Notes under the pieces: model-generated
The model's input: the letters and a program-made list of their open reading frames with translations, nothing else
Told to the model about the DNA's origin: nothing
Databases searched by the model: none
Shown: in pieces, positions 11,391 to 22,616 of the stretch
Layout of the letters: every line of letters begins with the position of its first letter
Position numbering within the stretch: the first letter of the stretch is position 1
NCBI GenBank assembly: GCA_028767165.1
Contig: JARACJ010000010.1
Span: 1-64,000, forward strand
DNA from: Proteobacteria bacterium DTSAM18
Lineage (GTDB): Bacteria > Myxococcota_A > UBA796 > GCA-2862545
DNA: 64,000 nucleotides
Reading direction: 5' to 3'
Translations under genes and position numbers: made by a program

Positions 11391-13448
11391 TCAGCTCACG
11401 TCGAACCGGTCGAACTCCATCACGAACTGACCACGGCCGCGGGTCGAGGACCGCAGATCGGTGGTGTAGCCGATGAGGTTGCTCAGGCCGCACTCGGCGT
11501 CGATGGTGGTGACGCCGCCGTCGGCCTCGGTGCCGAGGATGTTGGCGCCGCGGGACTGCAGGTCGCCGAGGATGGAGCCGGTGTTCTCGTCCGGGACGAC
11601 CACGGACACGCGCATCAGGGGCTGCATCACGAGGCCACCGGCCTGGGCGAGCGCCTCGCGCACGGCGTTGGCGGTGGCGATGCGCAGTGCCTGGGGCGAC
11701 GACGCGGGGCCATGGGTGGTGACGCCCTGGACCGTGACCGTGACGTCCTGCAGCGGCGCGCCCTCGATGGGACCGGAGCTGGTGGCGTCGCCGGCGCCGT
11801 CGAGCACGGCCTGCTTCTGCTCCGCGGAGGGCTCGAAGCCGGTGGGCAGCCAGGTGGGCTCGCAGATGATCGAGACACCCTCGCCACGGGGGGCGGGCTG
11901 CACGTCGACCTTGACGTCGGCCTTGAGGTGGACCTCCTGGTTGTTGATCTCCAGGACGCGGTCGACGCCGCCGGCGAGGGAGACGCCGCGGGCGATGGTC
12001 TCGCGGTGGACGACCTCGGGGCGGCCCACCCGCACCTTCAGGTTGAACTCACGCTCCATGCGCTCGAACGCGATCTGCAGGTGCAGCTCGCCCATGCCGC
12101 TGATGAGGCGCTGACCCGTCTCCTCGTTCTCGGTGAACTTGAGGGTGGGGTCCTCCTCGCACATCTTGCCGAGCACCTCGAGCATCTTGGCCTCGTCCTT
12201 GGTGGCCTCGGGCTCGATGGCCAGCGAGAGCACGGGCTGACGGGCGTCGATGCGCTCGAGGAGCACGGGGTGCTCGATGTCGGTGAGGGTGTCGCCGGTG
12301 GTGGCGTTGCGCAGGCCGGCGAGCAGGACGATCTGACCGGCGACGGCCTTGTCCATGCGCTGCTTGCGGTCGGCGTTGACGTTGAACACGCGGGCGACGC
12401 GCTCGGGCTTGGCCTGACCGGAGACGGCCACCTGCTGACCGGGCTCCAGGGTGCCACGGTAGATGCGGGCGAAGACGTGCCGGCGGCCGTCGAACAGCTG
12501 CACCTTGAACGCCAGGGCCACCAGGGGCTCGTCGTCGTTCATCTCGATGACGACATCCTCGCCCTCGGGGCTGGTGGCGTGGGTGGTGGGCCGGTCGAGG
12601 GGGGCCGGAAGCAGCTTGAGGGAGGCGTCGAGGACGCACTGCACGCCCCAGTTGCGCAGGGCGGAGCCGCCGAAGGCCGGACGGAGGTGGCCGGCCAGGG
12701 TGGCCTTGCGGAGCACCGACCAGATCATCTCCTCGGGGACCTCCTCCTCCATGAGGTAGAGCTCGGCGAGGTCGTCGTCGTGATCCGCCAGGGCGCTCAG
12801 CAGGACGTCGCGCTGCAGCTCGATCTCCTCCATCTGGGCGTCGGTGGGCTCGGAGATGGTGACCTCCTCGCCCTTCTCGCCGGAGAAGCTGTAGACCTTG
12901 CGCTCGATGAGGTGCATCACCTTGTGCTCGTCGATGATCGGCACGCCCACGGGCACGGCGTGATCGTCGAGGCGCTTCTCGATGCTCTCGAGGGCCCGGT
13001 CGAAGTCGGCGCCGGGCTTGTCCATCTTGTTGACGAACACGAGGCGGGGCACGTCGAACTTGTTGGCCTGGCGCCAGACCGTCTCGGTCTGGGGCTCGAC
13101 GCCACGGACGCCGTCCATGACGATGACGGCGCCGTCGAGGATGCGCATGGAGCGCTCGACCTCGATGGTGAAGTCGACGTGGCCGGGGGTGTCGACGATC
13201 TGGATGAGGTGGTCCTTCCAGGGGCACTGGGTGACCGCGGAGGTGATGGTGATGCCATGCACCTGCTCCTCGGCCATCCAGTCCATGTGGGCGCTGCCCT
13301 CGTGGACCTCGCCGATCTTGTGGGACACGCCGGTGTAGTACAGGACGCGCTCCGTCAGCGTGGTCTTGCCTGCATCCACATGGGCGGCGATACCGACGTT
13401 GCGGACGCGGTCCAGCGGAAACATGGGCATTTCTTTGGCCTTGGCCAT
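11391..13448 (-). CDS. Elongation factor G, divergent paralog
   Basis: GTP-dependent ribosomal translocase family, 685 aa. The G1 motif AHVDAGKTT lies near residues 22-30, G3 is VDTPGHVDF and G4 is NKMD. Domains II to V follow, ending [10 protein letters not shown]. The switch region reads [14 protein letters not shown], where most EF-Gs have QERGITI, and the C-terminal [15 protein letters not shown] differs from the usual PLSEMFGYATDLRS. It is a few residues shorter than standard EF-G and is not beside rpsL, rpsG or tuf here, all of which suggests a secondary EF-G rather than the main fusA. GGAGG lies seven bases before the ATG. Confidence 0.85.
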   Translation of the reverse strand: MAKAKEMPMFPLDRVRNVGIAAHVDAGKTTLTERVLYYTGVSHKIGEVHEGSAHMDWMAEEQVHGITITSAVTQCPWKDHLIQIVDTPGHVDFTIEVERSMRILDGAVIVMDGVRGVEPQTETVWRQANKFDVPRLVFVNKMDKPGADFDRALESIEKRLDDHAVPVGVPIIDEHKVMHLIERKVYSFSGEKGEEVTISEPTDAQMEEIELQRDVLLSALADHDDDLAELYLMEEEVPEEMIWSVLRKATLAGHLRPAFGGSALRNWGVQCVLDASLKLLPAPLDRPTTHATSPEGEDVVIEMNDDEPLVALAFKVQLFDGRRHVFARIYRGTLEPGQQVAVSGQAKPERVARVFNVNADRKQRMDKAVAGQIVLLAGLRNATTGDTLTDIEHPVLLERIDARQPVLSLAIEPEATKDEAKMLEVLGKMCEEDPTLKFTENEETGQRLISGMGELHLQIAFERMEREFNLKVRVGRPEVVHRETIARGVSLAGGVDRVLEINNQEVHLKADVKVDVQPAPRGEGVSIICEPTWLPTGFEPSAEQKQAVLDGAGDATSSGPIEGAPLQDVTVTVQGVTTHGPASSPQALRIATANAVREALAQAGGLVMQPLMRVSVVVPDENTGSILGDLQSRGANILGTEADGGVTTIDAECGLSNLIGYTTDLRSSTRGRGQFVMEFDRFDVS

Positions 13449-13537
13449 GACAAACCTCCAGGGATGCAGCGGCTATCCAGCCGCGCTGGGATGTGCCAGT
13501 GCGGCTCCGGCCGACTCCGGATGCGTACGGAACCCCG

Positions 13538-15775
13538 CTAGCGCAGCCCCGCGCGGCGACGGAGGAGGAACGCGAGCCCGCCCGTCAGCAGGATGAAGGC
13601 GATGAGCAGCGGCGCGCGCCACACGGGCACCTCGTGGCGATCGAACACGCGGCGATCGGCATCCCCATCGCGCAGGGGTGGCCCCTTCTCGTCAGGGGCG
13701 TAGTACCGACCGCCCGTGCGTGCGGCGAGCCAGCGCAGGAAGTCGCCGTCTGCGGACACCTCGGCGAGCTCGGGCTGCCGATCGGTGATGGCGAAGACGG
13801 TCTCCGCCTCGACCTCGAGGGCCTCCTCGTCGGCCTGCAGCTGACGCGCCTTGACCCGGTAGGAGCCCCGCAGGTCGAGGTCGAGGGGCACGATGGCCTC
13901 GCCCGCCTCGTTGGTGGTGACCGTGGTGCTGGCCTGCTGGGGTCCCTGCACGTCGACCTGCACCTGCACATTGCCCAGGGGCTCGAACTGCTCGCCCCGG
14001 CTGCGCACCACCACCCGCACCTCGTCGCCCACGCTGTAGTTCTCGCGGCTGGTGTCGACCGTGAGGCGGTGGGTGGACTCGTCCTTGATGAGCCACCGCA
14101 TCGCGCCCTTCCAGAAGCGCAGGTAGGCCTGGTTGCCGTGGCCCTGGGCCGCCTCCGAGAGCGACCAGCGCCAGGAGCTGTCGACGGACAGGGCCATGGA
14201 GCGTCCGTAGCCGGCCTCCATCACGGTGAGCACCGGCAGCGGCGCGCCGTCCGAGCCCTTCAGATCGGGGTGGGACAGCAGCACGGCCGCGTTGGGCTTG
14301 GCCTGCAGGCCGGTGTGGGTGCCGTCCATGTCGACCAGCCGCGCCCACCACTGCAGGTTCTCCTCGGGCCCGGCCACGAGGCGGGTGACCGGGTGGCGCT
14401 TGCCGGCGTCGGTGAGCTGGGGCTGGAAGGGTCCGATGCTCGGCTGGGCATCGGCCTGCAGGGAGACGGGCAGGATGCTCTCGAGGGGGCTGTCCTGGTA
14501 GTCGCCCTGCTGGAAGGACCGATCGCCACCGATCATCACGAAGGCGTGTCCCTGCTCCTCGACCACCTGCCGCACGTTCTCCAGGAGCGCCCGGCCCCCA
14601 CCGCCGAAGTAGGGCTGGTAGTCGAAATTCTGGAAGACGATCATGTCGAAGGTGGCGAGCTCGTCGCGGAAGAGCTGCTCGTAGGGGAACTGGATGAGGC
14701 TGAGCTCGTTCTCGTCGTAGCGCCGGCGGGTGTCCTCGTGGGTACGCAGGATGAAGAACGACACGAGATCCACGCTGGGATCCCCCTTGAGGAAGCGGCG
14801 GAGGAACTTGACGTCCCAGCTCGGGGAGCCCGCCACCTGCAGCACGCGGATCTTGTCGCGCACCACGCTCACCACCACGGGCGCGGCGTTGTTCCCCGGC
14901 ACGGCATCCTGGCTGTAGGTGGGGACCTGCACCAGGTAGGAGAAGCGTCCCGGCCGATCGACCCGCACGTCGAAGGAGACCTGGCCGTGGCCCTCGGCGT
15001 CGAGCTGGACCTCCTCGGAGGCCACGAGCCCTCCATCCTTGAGCAGCTCGACGGGGATGGTGCGGCCCTCGAAGCCGGTGCCCTGGATCTCGGCGTCGAT
15101 GGTGAAGGGCGCGTGGATGTAGGCGAAACCGCCGGCGTGGACCTCCACGACGGACAGATCCGACACCTTGTCCGCGCTGCCCACCTGGTAGATCGTGAGC
15201 GGCCCCGGGAGCCGCGGGGGCTCGGGCTCCTCTCCGGCCTTCCAGCCCGCCCGCAGCGCGCCGCGGTCGATGCCGTCGGAGAGGATGACCACGCCGGCGA
15301 GCCGCTCACCGGCCTTGCGATCCGCCAGGGCCTGCAGGGCGCCGTGGAAGTCGGTGACGGCGCCATCGTAGGCGGCCGGCATGCCGGGCTTGAGCGTGCC
15401 GTCGAACTGGTAGATCTCGGTGGCGTCGCCCTTGAGACGCTCCACGATGTCGGCCACGGCCTCGGAGCGCTGGGTGCCCTTCTCCACGACGTCCATCGAC
15501 AGGGAGCGGTCGACCAGCACGGCCAGGCGGCCCTTGACCACCCGTCCCTCCTGCGCGATCCACGTAGGCCGCAGGAGCGCGAGCAGCAGTCCGGCCATGG
15601 ACAGGGTCCACAGGATGCGCTCGAGCACCCGTGACTTCTGTGAGCGTCCGCCGAGGAGCCCCAGGACCCACATGGCCAGCACGCCCACCACCGCCACGGC
15701 GGACCACGGCATCCGCGTGAGCCACACGAGCTCCCCCGCCCCGGCGAGGCTTCCTCCCAGCCACCACTCCATCAT
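13538..15775 (-). CDS. VWA / amidotransferase-like membrane protein
   Basis: At 745 aa this is the last gene of the seven-gene MoxR operon. Two or three N-terminal membrane helices (to about residue 68) are followed by a von Willebrand A domain with the MIDAS motif DRSLS. Next come Ig-like segments, a region starting KIRVLQVAGSPSWDVKFLRR that resembles class I glutamine amidotransferase-like proteins of such operons, and a final helix near residues 718-738 before a basic tail. The catalytic triad of true amidotransferases is not evident. The ATG at 15775 (alternative 15772) overlaps the preceding stop. Role is inferred as an envelope-anchored, metal-dependent binding partner. Confidence 0.78.
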   Translation of the reverse strand: MMEWWLGGSLAGAGELVWLTRMPWSAVAVVGVLAMWVLGLLGGRSQKSRVLERILWTLSMAGLLLALLRPTWIAQEGRVVKGRLAVLVDRSLSMDVVEKGTQRSEAVADIVERLKGDATEIYQFDGTLKPGMPAAYDGAVTDFHGALQALADRKAGERLAGVVILSDGIDRGALRAGWKAGEEPEPPRLPGPLTIYQVGSADKVSDLSVVEVHAGGFAYIHAPFTIDAEIQGTGFEGRTIPVELLKDGGLVASEEVQLDAEGHGQVSFDVRVDRPGRFSYLVQVPTYSQDAVPGNNAAPVVVSVVRDKIRVLQVAGSPSWDVKFLRRFLKGDPSVDLVSFFILRTHEDTRRRYDENELSLIQFPYEQLFRDELATFDMIVFQNFDYQPYFGGGGRALLENVRQVVEEQGHAFVMIGGDRSFQQGDYQDSPLESILPVSLQADAQPSIGPFQPQLTDAGKRHPVTRLVAGPEENLQWWARLVDMDGTHTGLQAKPNAAVLLSHPDLKGSDGAPLPVLTVMEAGYGRSMALSVDSSWRWSLSEAAQGHGNQAYLRFWKGAMRWLIKDESTHRLTVDTSRENYSVGDEVRVVVRSRGEQFEPLGNVQVQVDVQGPQQASTTVTTNEAGEAIVPLDLDLRGSYRVKARQLQADEEALEVEAETVFAITDRQPELAEVSADGDFLRWLAARTGGRYYAPDEKGPPLRDGDADRRVFDRHEVPVWRAPLLIAFILLTGGLAFLLRRRAGLR

Positions 15776-16545
15776 TCGAGGTGCCCCCTCTCCATGAGGG
15801 CCTTCACGTGGGCCTGGTCGGCTTTGTAGTTGGCCGTGAGGCTGTACATCAACATGTTGATGCCCACCTTGACCGCCTCACGGCGCTGGGCCTCGCCCCC
15901 CGGCACGCAGGCGTGGATGGGCTGGCCGAGCTCGTCTCGCATGAGGGCCCCGCTCACGTCGTTGCGGGAGTACACCACCGGCGTGAGGTTTCCGACGCTC
16001 ACACCCTCGGGCTGGGGGAACCGGTTGACCCGGCCGGGGTACTCGCGGAGCAGGAAGTAGCTGCGGAACAGGGAGTGCTCCTCGGGCAGGAACGACAGCG
16101 GACGCGTGGGGAACAGCCGGGTCAGCATGCGGCGCACGGACTTGTCGAAGCCCGAGTCCTCCCGGCCGGTGGTGTCGTCGATGAACAGGAAGCCCCCATA
16201 GGCCAGGAACTGGGACAGCTGCTTGATGCCCTCCTCGGACACGGGCGCGAAGGCCCCGTCGCCGAGCAGCACCAGGAAGGGATGTTCGAACAGCGCCGGG
16301 TCTTCGGGCGTGACCCTGGCGGAGCGGACCTTGGTGTCGACGGAGGTGGTCTGGACCATCTCGTACAGCAGCCGCTTCCAGGCGGAGGGGCGCGACAGGG
16401 TGCCGTCTCCGAGATCGAGCTCGGCGATGTCGACGAGGTTCTGCTCGCCGAAGGCCAGCGCGCGCCCGGGCAGACCGGCGGTGAGGGTGAGTCCGGCCGC
16501 CCCCGTGAGGGCCGTGAGGAACCTGCGTCGTGTGAGCGTCGTCAT
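15772..16545 (-). CDS. DUF4159 protein with Tat-type signal
   Basis: The 257-residue protein begins with a twin-arginine-like signal (TRRRFLTALTGAAGLTLTAG) and a likely signal-peptidase site near RALA, so it is probably exported folded. The body (LLGDGAFAPVSEEGIKQLSQ, then GGFLFIDDTTG) matches DUF4159 as I know it, a Rossmann-like domain related to amidotransferase-like folds and found beside MoxR/VWA genes. The ATG at 16545 overlaps the upstream stop as ATGA, which argues against the in-frame ATG eight codons upstream. Molecular role unknown. Confidence 0.8.
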   Translation of the reverse strand: MTTLTRRRFLTALTGAAGLTLTAGLPGRALAFGEQNLVDIAELDLGDGTLSRPSAWKRLLYEMVQTTSVDTKVRSARVTPEDPALFEHPFLVLLGDGAFAPVSEEGIKQLSQFLAYGGFLFIDDTTGREDSGFDKSVRRMLTRLFPTRPLSFLPEEHSLFRSYFLLREYPGRVNRFPQPEGVSVGNLTPVVYSRNDVSGALMRDELGQPIHACVPGGEAQRREAVKVGINMLMYSLTANYKADQAHVKALMERGHLE

Positions 16546-18578
16546 GTGGTCCTCCGTCGTGAGGCCCACAGCCCGGCGAGCAGCCAGGCGATGCCCGCCG
16601 CACCGAGCAGCGGCGGCGCGAGCTCCTCACGGCGCTCGAACTTGTCGGGGTCGACCTCGGCGCCCACCTCCTGCAGGGAGGGGCCGGTGCGCACGTCGCT
16701 CTCCCGGTGGTCGAGGTTGACCGCCACGTAGGCGAGCGGCACGTCGCCGGGGCCCACCACCACGAAGGCGCCGGGCACCTCCGCGCGGAAGCGGACGGTC
16801 TGGCCTTCGAGGAAGCTGGAGATGCGCTCACCCGAGGGGCCGCGGACCTCCGCCGACGCCACGTCACGACCGAGGCCGATGCTCACGGTCTCTCCGACGA
16901 GGGCGTCGACCCGCTGGGCCGAGCTGCCGGAGGAGGCCCCGAGGTAGCCCACGAGCCGGTGCATGAGGGGCGTGAACATCGCCTGCAGGGGCAGGTTGGA
17001 CCACTGGTAGTCGATGGAGCTGGTCCACAGCATCACCTTGCCCTGCCCCACCCGCCGCTCGATGAGGGCCGGGTGGTCTCCCTCGTAGGTCAGCAGGGTG
17101 CGCACGAACTCGGAGTCCTGGTAGGGCTCGGTGGTCATCACCTTCCAGGCGCCGATCTCCTGCAGCGCCCGCATGCCCGAGGCGCTGAAGGTGCTGAAGA
17201 GGCCGCCCCCCACCGCCGGGATGCGCAGCCTCACGGGCTCCTCGCTGTTGCGGTCGGCCAGGTCGCGGACCTTGCGGAGCTTGGCCGGAAGCGTGACCCC
17301 GAAGGCCTCGTTGTAGCGACCGGGCGTGATGTTGTTGCCCATCGAGATGACCACCGCGCCGCCTTCGGACACGAAGGTCTTCAGCTCCGAGGCGAAGGGC
17401 CGGGGGTCGGCCACGTTGGCCAGGAAGACGACCTGGTACTCGTCCGAGTCCAGGCTCGTGACACCGGCAGGGCCCACCACGTCGGGCGTGAGCCCGGAGG
17501 ACTGCTCACCCCAGGGGGCCAGCGCCCGCTCCAGGAAGTACACCTCGGACTGGGTGGGGGTGTCGCCGGGATCGCCGTCGACCACGAGCACCCGCTGTCC
17601 GCCGGTCTGGGGCAGGTGGAAGAAGAAGCGGTCGTCGAGGGGCAGGGCCTCGTCCTCGCAGTAGACGGAACCGACGCCGCCCATGGCCTCACGGGGAAGC
17701 GTGACCTGCTTCTCGGCCCGCTGACCGGGCGTGAGGTCGACGAAGACGTCGATGACGTCGCTGTCCGGAAGGGCCACCTCACAGCGGACCTCACGGCTGG
17801 CCTCGCCGAAGTTGAGCACCGAGAAGCGCAGGATGCCCCCCTCGACACCTTCCGCGTAGCGGACGTCCTCGACCGTGACGTTCTGGGGATCGTCCGGCGC
17901 CAGCGACACCGGGATCACCCCTGCGCCCTGGCTCACGAGCCGGGACAGCTCCTCGGAGGCGTCCGGGACCATGGTGGGGCCCGCCTCGTCGGTGACCACC
18001 ACCACGTCGGAGGGATCGCCGTCCATCAGGCGGCGGGCCTCCAGCAGCGCGGGGGCGAGCTTGCTGCCGGAGAGACTCGTCTCGACCTCCTGCAGCCGCG
18101 CCAGCACCAGCTCCCGATCGGTGGTGAAGCCGTCCGTGAGGGCCACGACCTGATCGTCGTAGGTGAACAGCGCCATCTGCACGCCCTGGGGCATCTCGCC
18201 GATGCGCTGCCGGATGCTGCCCTTGCCCCGATCGAGCAGGCTGCCACCGGAGATCCTCTGGCCCATGGACATGGAGCGGTCGAGCACGAAGATGACCCGG
18301 CCGGTGCCCTCCACGGTGCTCTGGGCCTCCGGGAACACAAGCGTGGGGGCCATGGCGGCCCCGAGCAGGCCGATCAGGCCCAGCAGTCGGAGCACCAGCA
18401 GCAGCGGATCGGTGATGCGCCGCTGTCGACGCAGCCGCTTGACCATGCGCTCGACCAGCAGCATCGCGCCGAAGGCCCGGCGGTTCCTCGGGCTCTGCAG
18501 CGTGAGGTGGGCCAGGATGGGCAGCGCCGCGAGCACACCGAGGGCGACGGCCAGGGGAACGCCGAGCTCGAGCCTCAT
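16542..18578 (-). CDS. BatA-like VWA membrane protein
   Basis: The 678-residue protein has the N-terminal membrane segment of BatA/aerotolerance-type proteins (VPLAVALGVLAALPILAHL), a further helix near LRLLGLIGLLGAAMAP and a VWA domain whose MIDAS reads DRSMSM. A long extracytoplasmic region follows and a last helix lies near the end (GAAGIAWLLAGLWASRRR). VWA proteins of this type are thought to be partners of MoxR ATPases. The ATG at 18578 overlaps the upstream DUF58 stop. A further upstream in-frame ATG (18626) lies inside that gene and is not favoured. Confidence 0.8.
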   Translation of the reverse strand: MRLELGVPLAVALGVLAALPILAHLTLQSPRNRRAFGAMLLVERMVKRLRRQRRITDPLLLVLRLLGLIGLLGAAMAPTLVFPEAQSTVEGTGRVIFVLDRSMSMGQRISGGSLLDRGKGSIRQRIGEMPQGVQMALFTYDDQVVALTDGFTTDRELVLARLQEVETSLSGSKLAPALLEARRLMDGDPSDVVVVTDEAGPTMVPDASEELSRLVSQGAGVIPVSLAPDDPQNVTVEDVRYAEGVEGGILRFSVLNFGEASREVRCEVALPDSDVIDVFVDLTPGQRAEKQVTLPREAMGGVGSVYCEDEALPLDDRFFFHLPQTGGQRVLVVDGDPGDTPTQSEVYFLERALAPWGEQSSGLTPDVVGPAGVTSLDSDEYQVVFLANVADPRPFASELKTFVSEGGAVVISMGNNITPGRYNEAFGVTLPAKLRKVRDLADRNSEEPVRLRIPAVGGGLFSTFSASGMRALQEIGAWKVMTTEPYQDSEFVRTLLTYEGDHPALIERRVGQGKVMLWTSSIDYQWSNLPLQAMFTPLMHRLVGYLGASSGSSAQRVDALVGETVSIGLGRDVASAEVRGPSGERISSFLEGQTVRFRAEVPGAFVVVGPGDVPLAYVAVNLDHRESDVRTGPSLQEVGAEVDPDKFERREELAPPLLGAAGIAWLLAGLWASRRRTT

Positions 18579-19491
18579 GGAGCCTCCGCCGGCGAGCTGC
18601 CACCGGACGCCAGGCGTCGCAGGCACAGCTCCACGGGTTGCTGCAGGCCGCAGCGGATGTACTGCCCGCCGGCCTTCAGCACGCCCGTGCCCACTTCCAC
18701 GAAGAACTGTTCCACCTCGTCGCGGAAGGCCTCACGCACCCCTTCTGGATCGACCGCGTGCGCCGCGCCCCCCTCGGGGGAGTAGAACACCGCGCTGGTG
18801 GATTCCTGCAGCGCCAGCTCCTCCTCGTCGAACAGGTGCATCAGGCGCAGATCCGTGCCCCGCCCCGCCAGCGCCACGAGGGCAGGCAGCCACTCGGTGG
18901 GCTCCTCCATGCCGTCGGTGATGCACATGAGCAGGGATTTGCGGCGGATGCGCCGTGCCACCTGGGACAGGCCCTTGGACAGGTTGCCGTGGCCCTCCGG
19001 CTTCGCCGCGGCGAGCTCGGAGAACAGACGCTGCAGGTGCTGCCGGTTGGAGCGCGGCGGGAAGAACCTGGGGCCGCCGGCCACGCCGAGCAGGGCCAGG
19101 CCGACCCGCTCGCCCCGGCGCTGCAGCCAGAACAGGATGGTGGCGGCGAGCACGAGTCCCCTGCCCGCCTTGGTGGACTCCAGATCCGGCAGGCCGGCGG
19201 CGTCCTTGGACCCGGTGCTGGCGTCCGGGGAGAGATCGAGGACCACGAGGCTCGGCATCTCGGTCTCGAGTTCCTGACGCCGGACCACGTAGCGGTCGGT
19301 GCGGGCCCACACGCGCCAGTCGACGCGGCCGAGGCTCATGCCCGGCCGGTACTCCTGGTAGTCGGCGAACTCCACCGCCTGCCCCACCCGGCGGGACCGG
19401 TGGGGGCCGTACAGCGTGGTGTCCGTGAGGACGCGGGCCCGCAGGTACAGGTGGCGGATCCGCGCCAGGACGTCCGGGTCATAGACCGTGG

Positions 19492-19495
<4 letters not shown>
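18575..19495 (-). CDS. DUF58 protein
   Basis: This 306-residue protein has the DUF58 signature [17 protein letters not shown] (residues ~48-64) followed by a VWA-like fold in which DLSPDAS replaces the perfect MIDAS. DUF58 proteins almost always follow moxR and are presumed substrates or adaptors of the ATPase. The N-terminus [12 protein letters not shown] is typical of the family. The start is fixed by ATGA overlap with the moxR stop. It has no obvious membrane segment, so it is probably cytoplasmic. Confidence 0.88.
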
Positions 19496-20463
<968 letters not shown>

Positions 20464-20510
20464 GTCCCCTCCACGGCCCGGCATCGCCGGCCGCCTGTGC
20501 TTCCCGAGTA

Positions 20511-22616
20511 CTACTCGTCTGTGCCCTCGTTCAACAATCCGTCGACGAGGTTCCTGATTTCATCCATTCCCTGCGCACCGGTGTGCACCTCGCGCACGAC
20601 ACCCTTGCGGTCGATGACCACCAGCTTGGGAATGCTGCTCACGTCGTACTTGCGCCGGCCCTCGCCGCTCTCGAGGGCGAGGGTCTGCTGGAAGATGGTG
20701 CCCTTGGCCGCGTTCGTCTGCACGAACCGGCGCACCGTGCCCGTGAGCTCGTCGGACACGCCGATCACCTGCAGGCCGCGATCCCGCCAGTCGGCCTGCA
20801 TCTCGGACAGGAAGGGCATGATGGACCGGCATGGCCCACACCAGGTGGCCCAGAAGTCGACGATGACGACGCTGCCGGCGTGATCCGACAGGCGCTGGGT
20901 GGCGCCATCGAGGGTCTCGTAGGGGAAGTCGGGCGCCTCCTCCCCCAGCAGCCGGCCGCCGCCCCCACTGGCCACCGCCTCCGGCGACCGCGGCAGCTCG
21001 AAGGTGCCGTAGCGCTCGTGCAGCGGCTCGGAGACCTCCTCTGGTCCACCCCGGGCGATGACCTCCATGGTGGACTCGAGGTCCTTCACGAGCCGGCCAC
21101 GCCCCAGCAACCGGGCCAGTTCCAGCGTGGACTCACGGACGCCCAGATCGAAGGGGTTCAGGGACAGCGCGGTGCGGTAGGCCTCCAGGGCATCCTCGCT
21201 GCGGCCGGTGGCCACGTCGAGATCGCCCTTGGTCTCCCACAGCGCCTTGTCCTCCCAGAAGCGGTCGAGCGCCTGATCGAGCACGCCCCGGGCCTCCTGG
21301 GTGCGACCGAGGGTGAGCAGGGAGTCGGCGACGCGGTGGTCGACCACCGGGCTCGGGCCCTCCTCCTCCGCCATGGTCTTCGCCTTCATGTACTCCACGA
21401 GGGCCGCCAGCGGACGCTCACGGTCCATCAGCAGATCGCCGAGGCGCACGAAGTTGCGGATGTCGCGACGGTGGGAGAGCACCTGGTCGGCGTCCTCCTC
21501 GGCGCCCCCGTCGAGCACCAGGGGCCTGCGCTCGACCTCCTTGTCGGTGAGTCCCTGGTCTCTCAACCAGGTCTCCCACTCCGGCAGCATCTCCTGCATG
21601 TTGGCGTAGCCGGCGGCCTTGGCGAGCGCGAGATCCGACGGCGTGCCCGCCGCGACCTCCGCCAGCGTGGTCTCGAGCACGCCTTCACCGGCCTGCCTCA
21701 CGGCGAAGTCGATGAGGGTGCTCAGCTGGGCGTAGGCGCGGCCGGAGCGCCGGGAGGAGGCGGGGCCGTCGATGGAGCCGTCCTCACGGTAGACCTTGAT
21801 CTTGGCGAGCGACGGGTGCATCTCGCTGAAGGGCACGAGATCGTCGTTCTCGAGCCCTTCGGCCAGGTTCGACTCCGCGGCGGGCGTGAGCGCGAAGGGC
21901 TGGCCGTTCCACCGGTTCTCGAGGTAGCGGGCGATGCCCTCCTGCAGCCACACGGGCGCCTTCTCGCCGGTGTTGTGGCTCACCTCACGGTGGATGTACT
22001 CGTGGCTCACGGTGTTCTGCCACGCGTAGCCACCGCTGCGGGCCCTCGGCGAGGTGACCAGCAGCCGGGACCACTTGCTCAGGGCGACGACGCCCGTGGA
22101 CAGCACGTCGTCGTAGGTCAGGGACGAGGCGGCGATGAAGGAGCGGCCATCGGGGTACAGCTCGACCACCACCGGCCCCGGACTGGGCTCGCCGAGCACG
22201 CCCTCGAGGGCATCGTCGGTGGCCTCGAGGGTGGCGACGACGTCTTCGACCATCAGGGCGTCGAGGCCGGGCTGGTAGCGCACGACGAACCGCCCGCGAT
22301 CCTCCTCGACCCAGCCCGCCGTGGCGAACATGGTGCGCTGGGCGTGGGCGAGGCGCTCGTCGGCGTCCGGCAGTCCGAGGTCGACGGCCTTCTGCAGCCG
22401 CTCGTAGGCGGTGACGTAGTCGCCCTTGTACAGGGCCACCTCGGCCGCCAGCGACCAGGCCTCCGGAGGGCTGGCATCGCCGAGGCGCCAGCCTTCGACG
22501 AGCCGATCCGCACAGGCCACGTCGACCCGGGCCAGGCAGGAAGCCACCTGCTGTGCATCGTCCCGCATGTCCGCCTGGGCCACGAGGGGCACCAGGACCA
22601 GCCACCATCCCTTCAT
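20511..22616 (-). CDS. Exported HExxH peptidase-like / TPR / thioredoxin fusion
   Basis: This 701-residue protein begins with a short signal-like segment ([13 protein letters not shown]). Residues ~100-360 look like a peptidase MA-like gluzincin domain: HEYIH at 205-209 gives two zinc ligands and the general base, and Glu226 in [11 protein letters not shown] is placed as the third ligand. A helical, TPR-like section covers ~385-530. The C-terminus is a TlpA/thioredoxin domain with WCGPC at 592-596 and the cis-proline in SSIPKLV. I know of no named family with this order of domains. It would combine proteolysis or peptide binding with thiol chemistry outside the cytoplasm. The ATG overlaps the upstream stop as ATGA. 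Confidence 0.78.
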   Translation of the reverse strand: MKGWWLVLVPLVAQADMRDDAQQVASCLARVDVACADRLVEGWRLGDASPPEAWSLAAEVALYKGDYVTAYERLQKAVDLGLPDADERLAHAQRTMFATAGWVEEDRGRFVVRYQPGLDALMVEDVVATLEATDDALEGVLGEPSPGPVVVELYPDGRSFIAASSLTYDDVLSTGVVALSKWSRLLVTSPRARSGGYAWQNTVSHEYIHREVSHNTGEKAPVWLQEGIARYLENRWNGQPFALTPAAESNLAEGLENDDLVPFSEMHPSLAKIKVYREDGSIDGPASSRRSGRAYAQLSTLIDFAVRQAGEGVLETTLAEVAAGTPSDLALAKAAGYANMQEMLPEWETWLRDQGLTDKEVERRPLVLDGGAEEDADQVLSHRRDIRNFVRLGDLLMDRERPLAALVEYMKAKTMAEEEGPSPVVDHRVADSLLTLGRTQEARGVLDQALDRFWEDKALWETKGDLDVATGRSEDALEAYRTALSLNPFDLGVRESTLELARLLGRGRLVKDLESTMEVIARGGPEEVSEPLHERYGTFELPRSPEAVASGGGGRLLGEEAPDFPYETLDGATQRLSDHAGSVVIVDFWATWCGPCRSIMPFLSEMQADWRDRGLQVIGVSDELTGTVRRFVQTNAAKGTIFQQTLALESGEGRRKYDVSSIPKLVVIDRKGVVREVHTGAQGMDEIRNLVDGLLNEGTDE

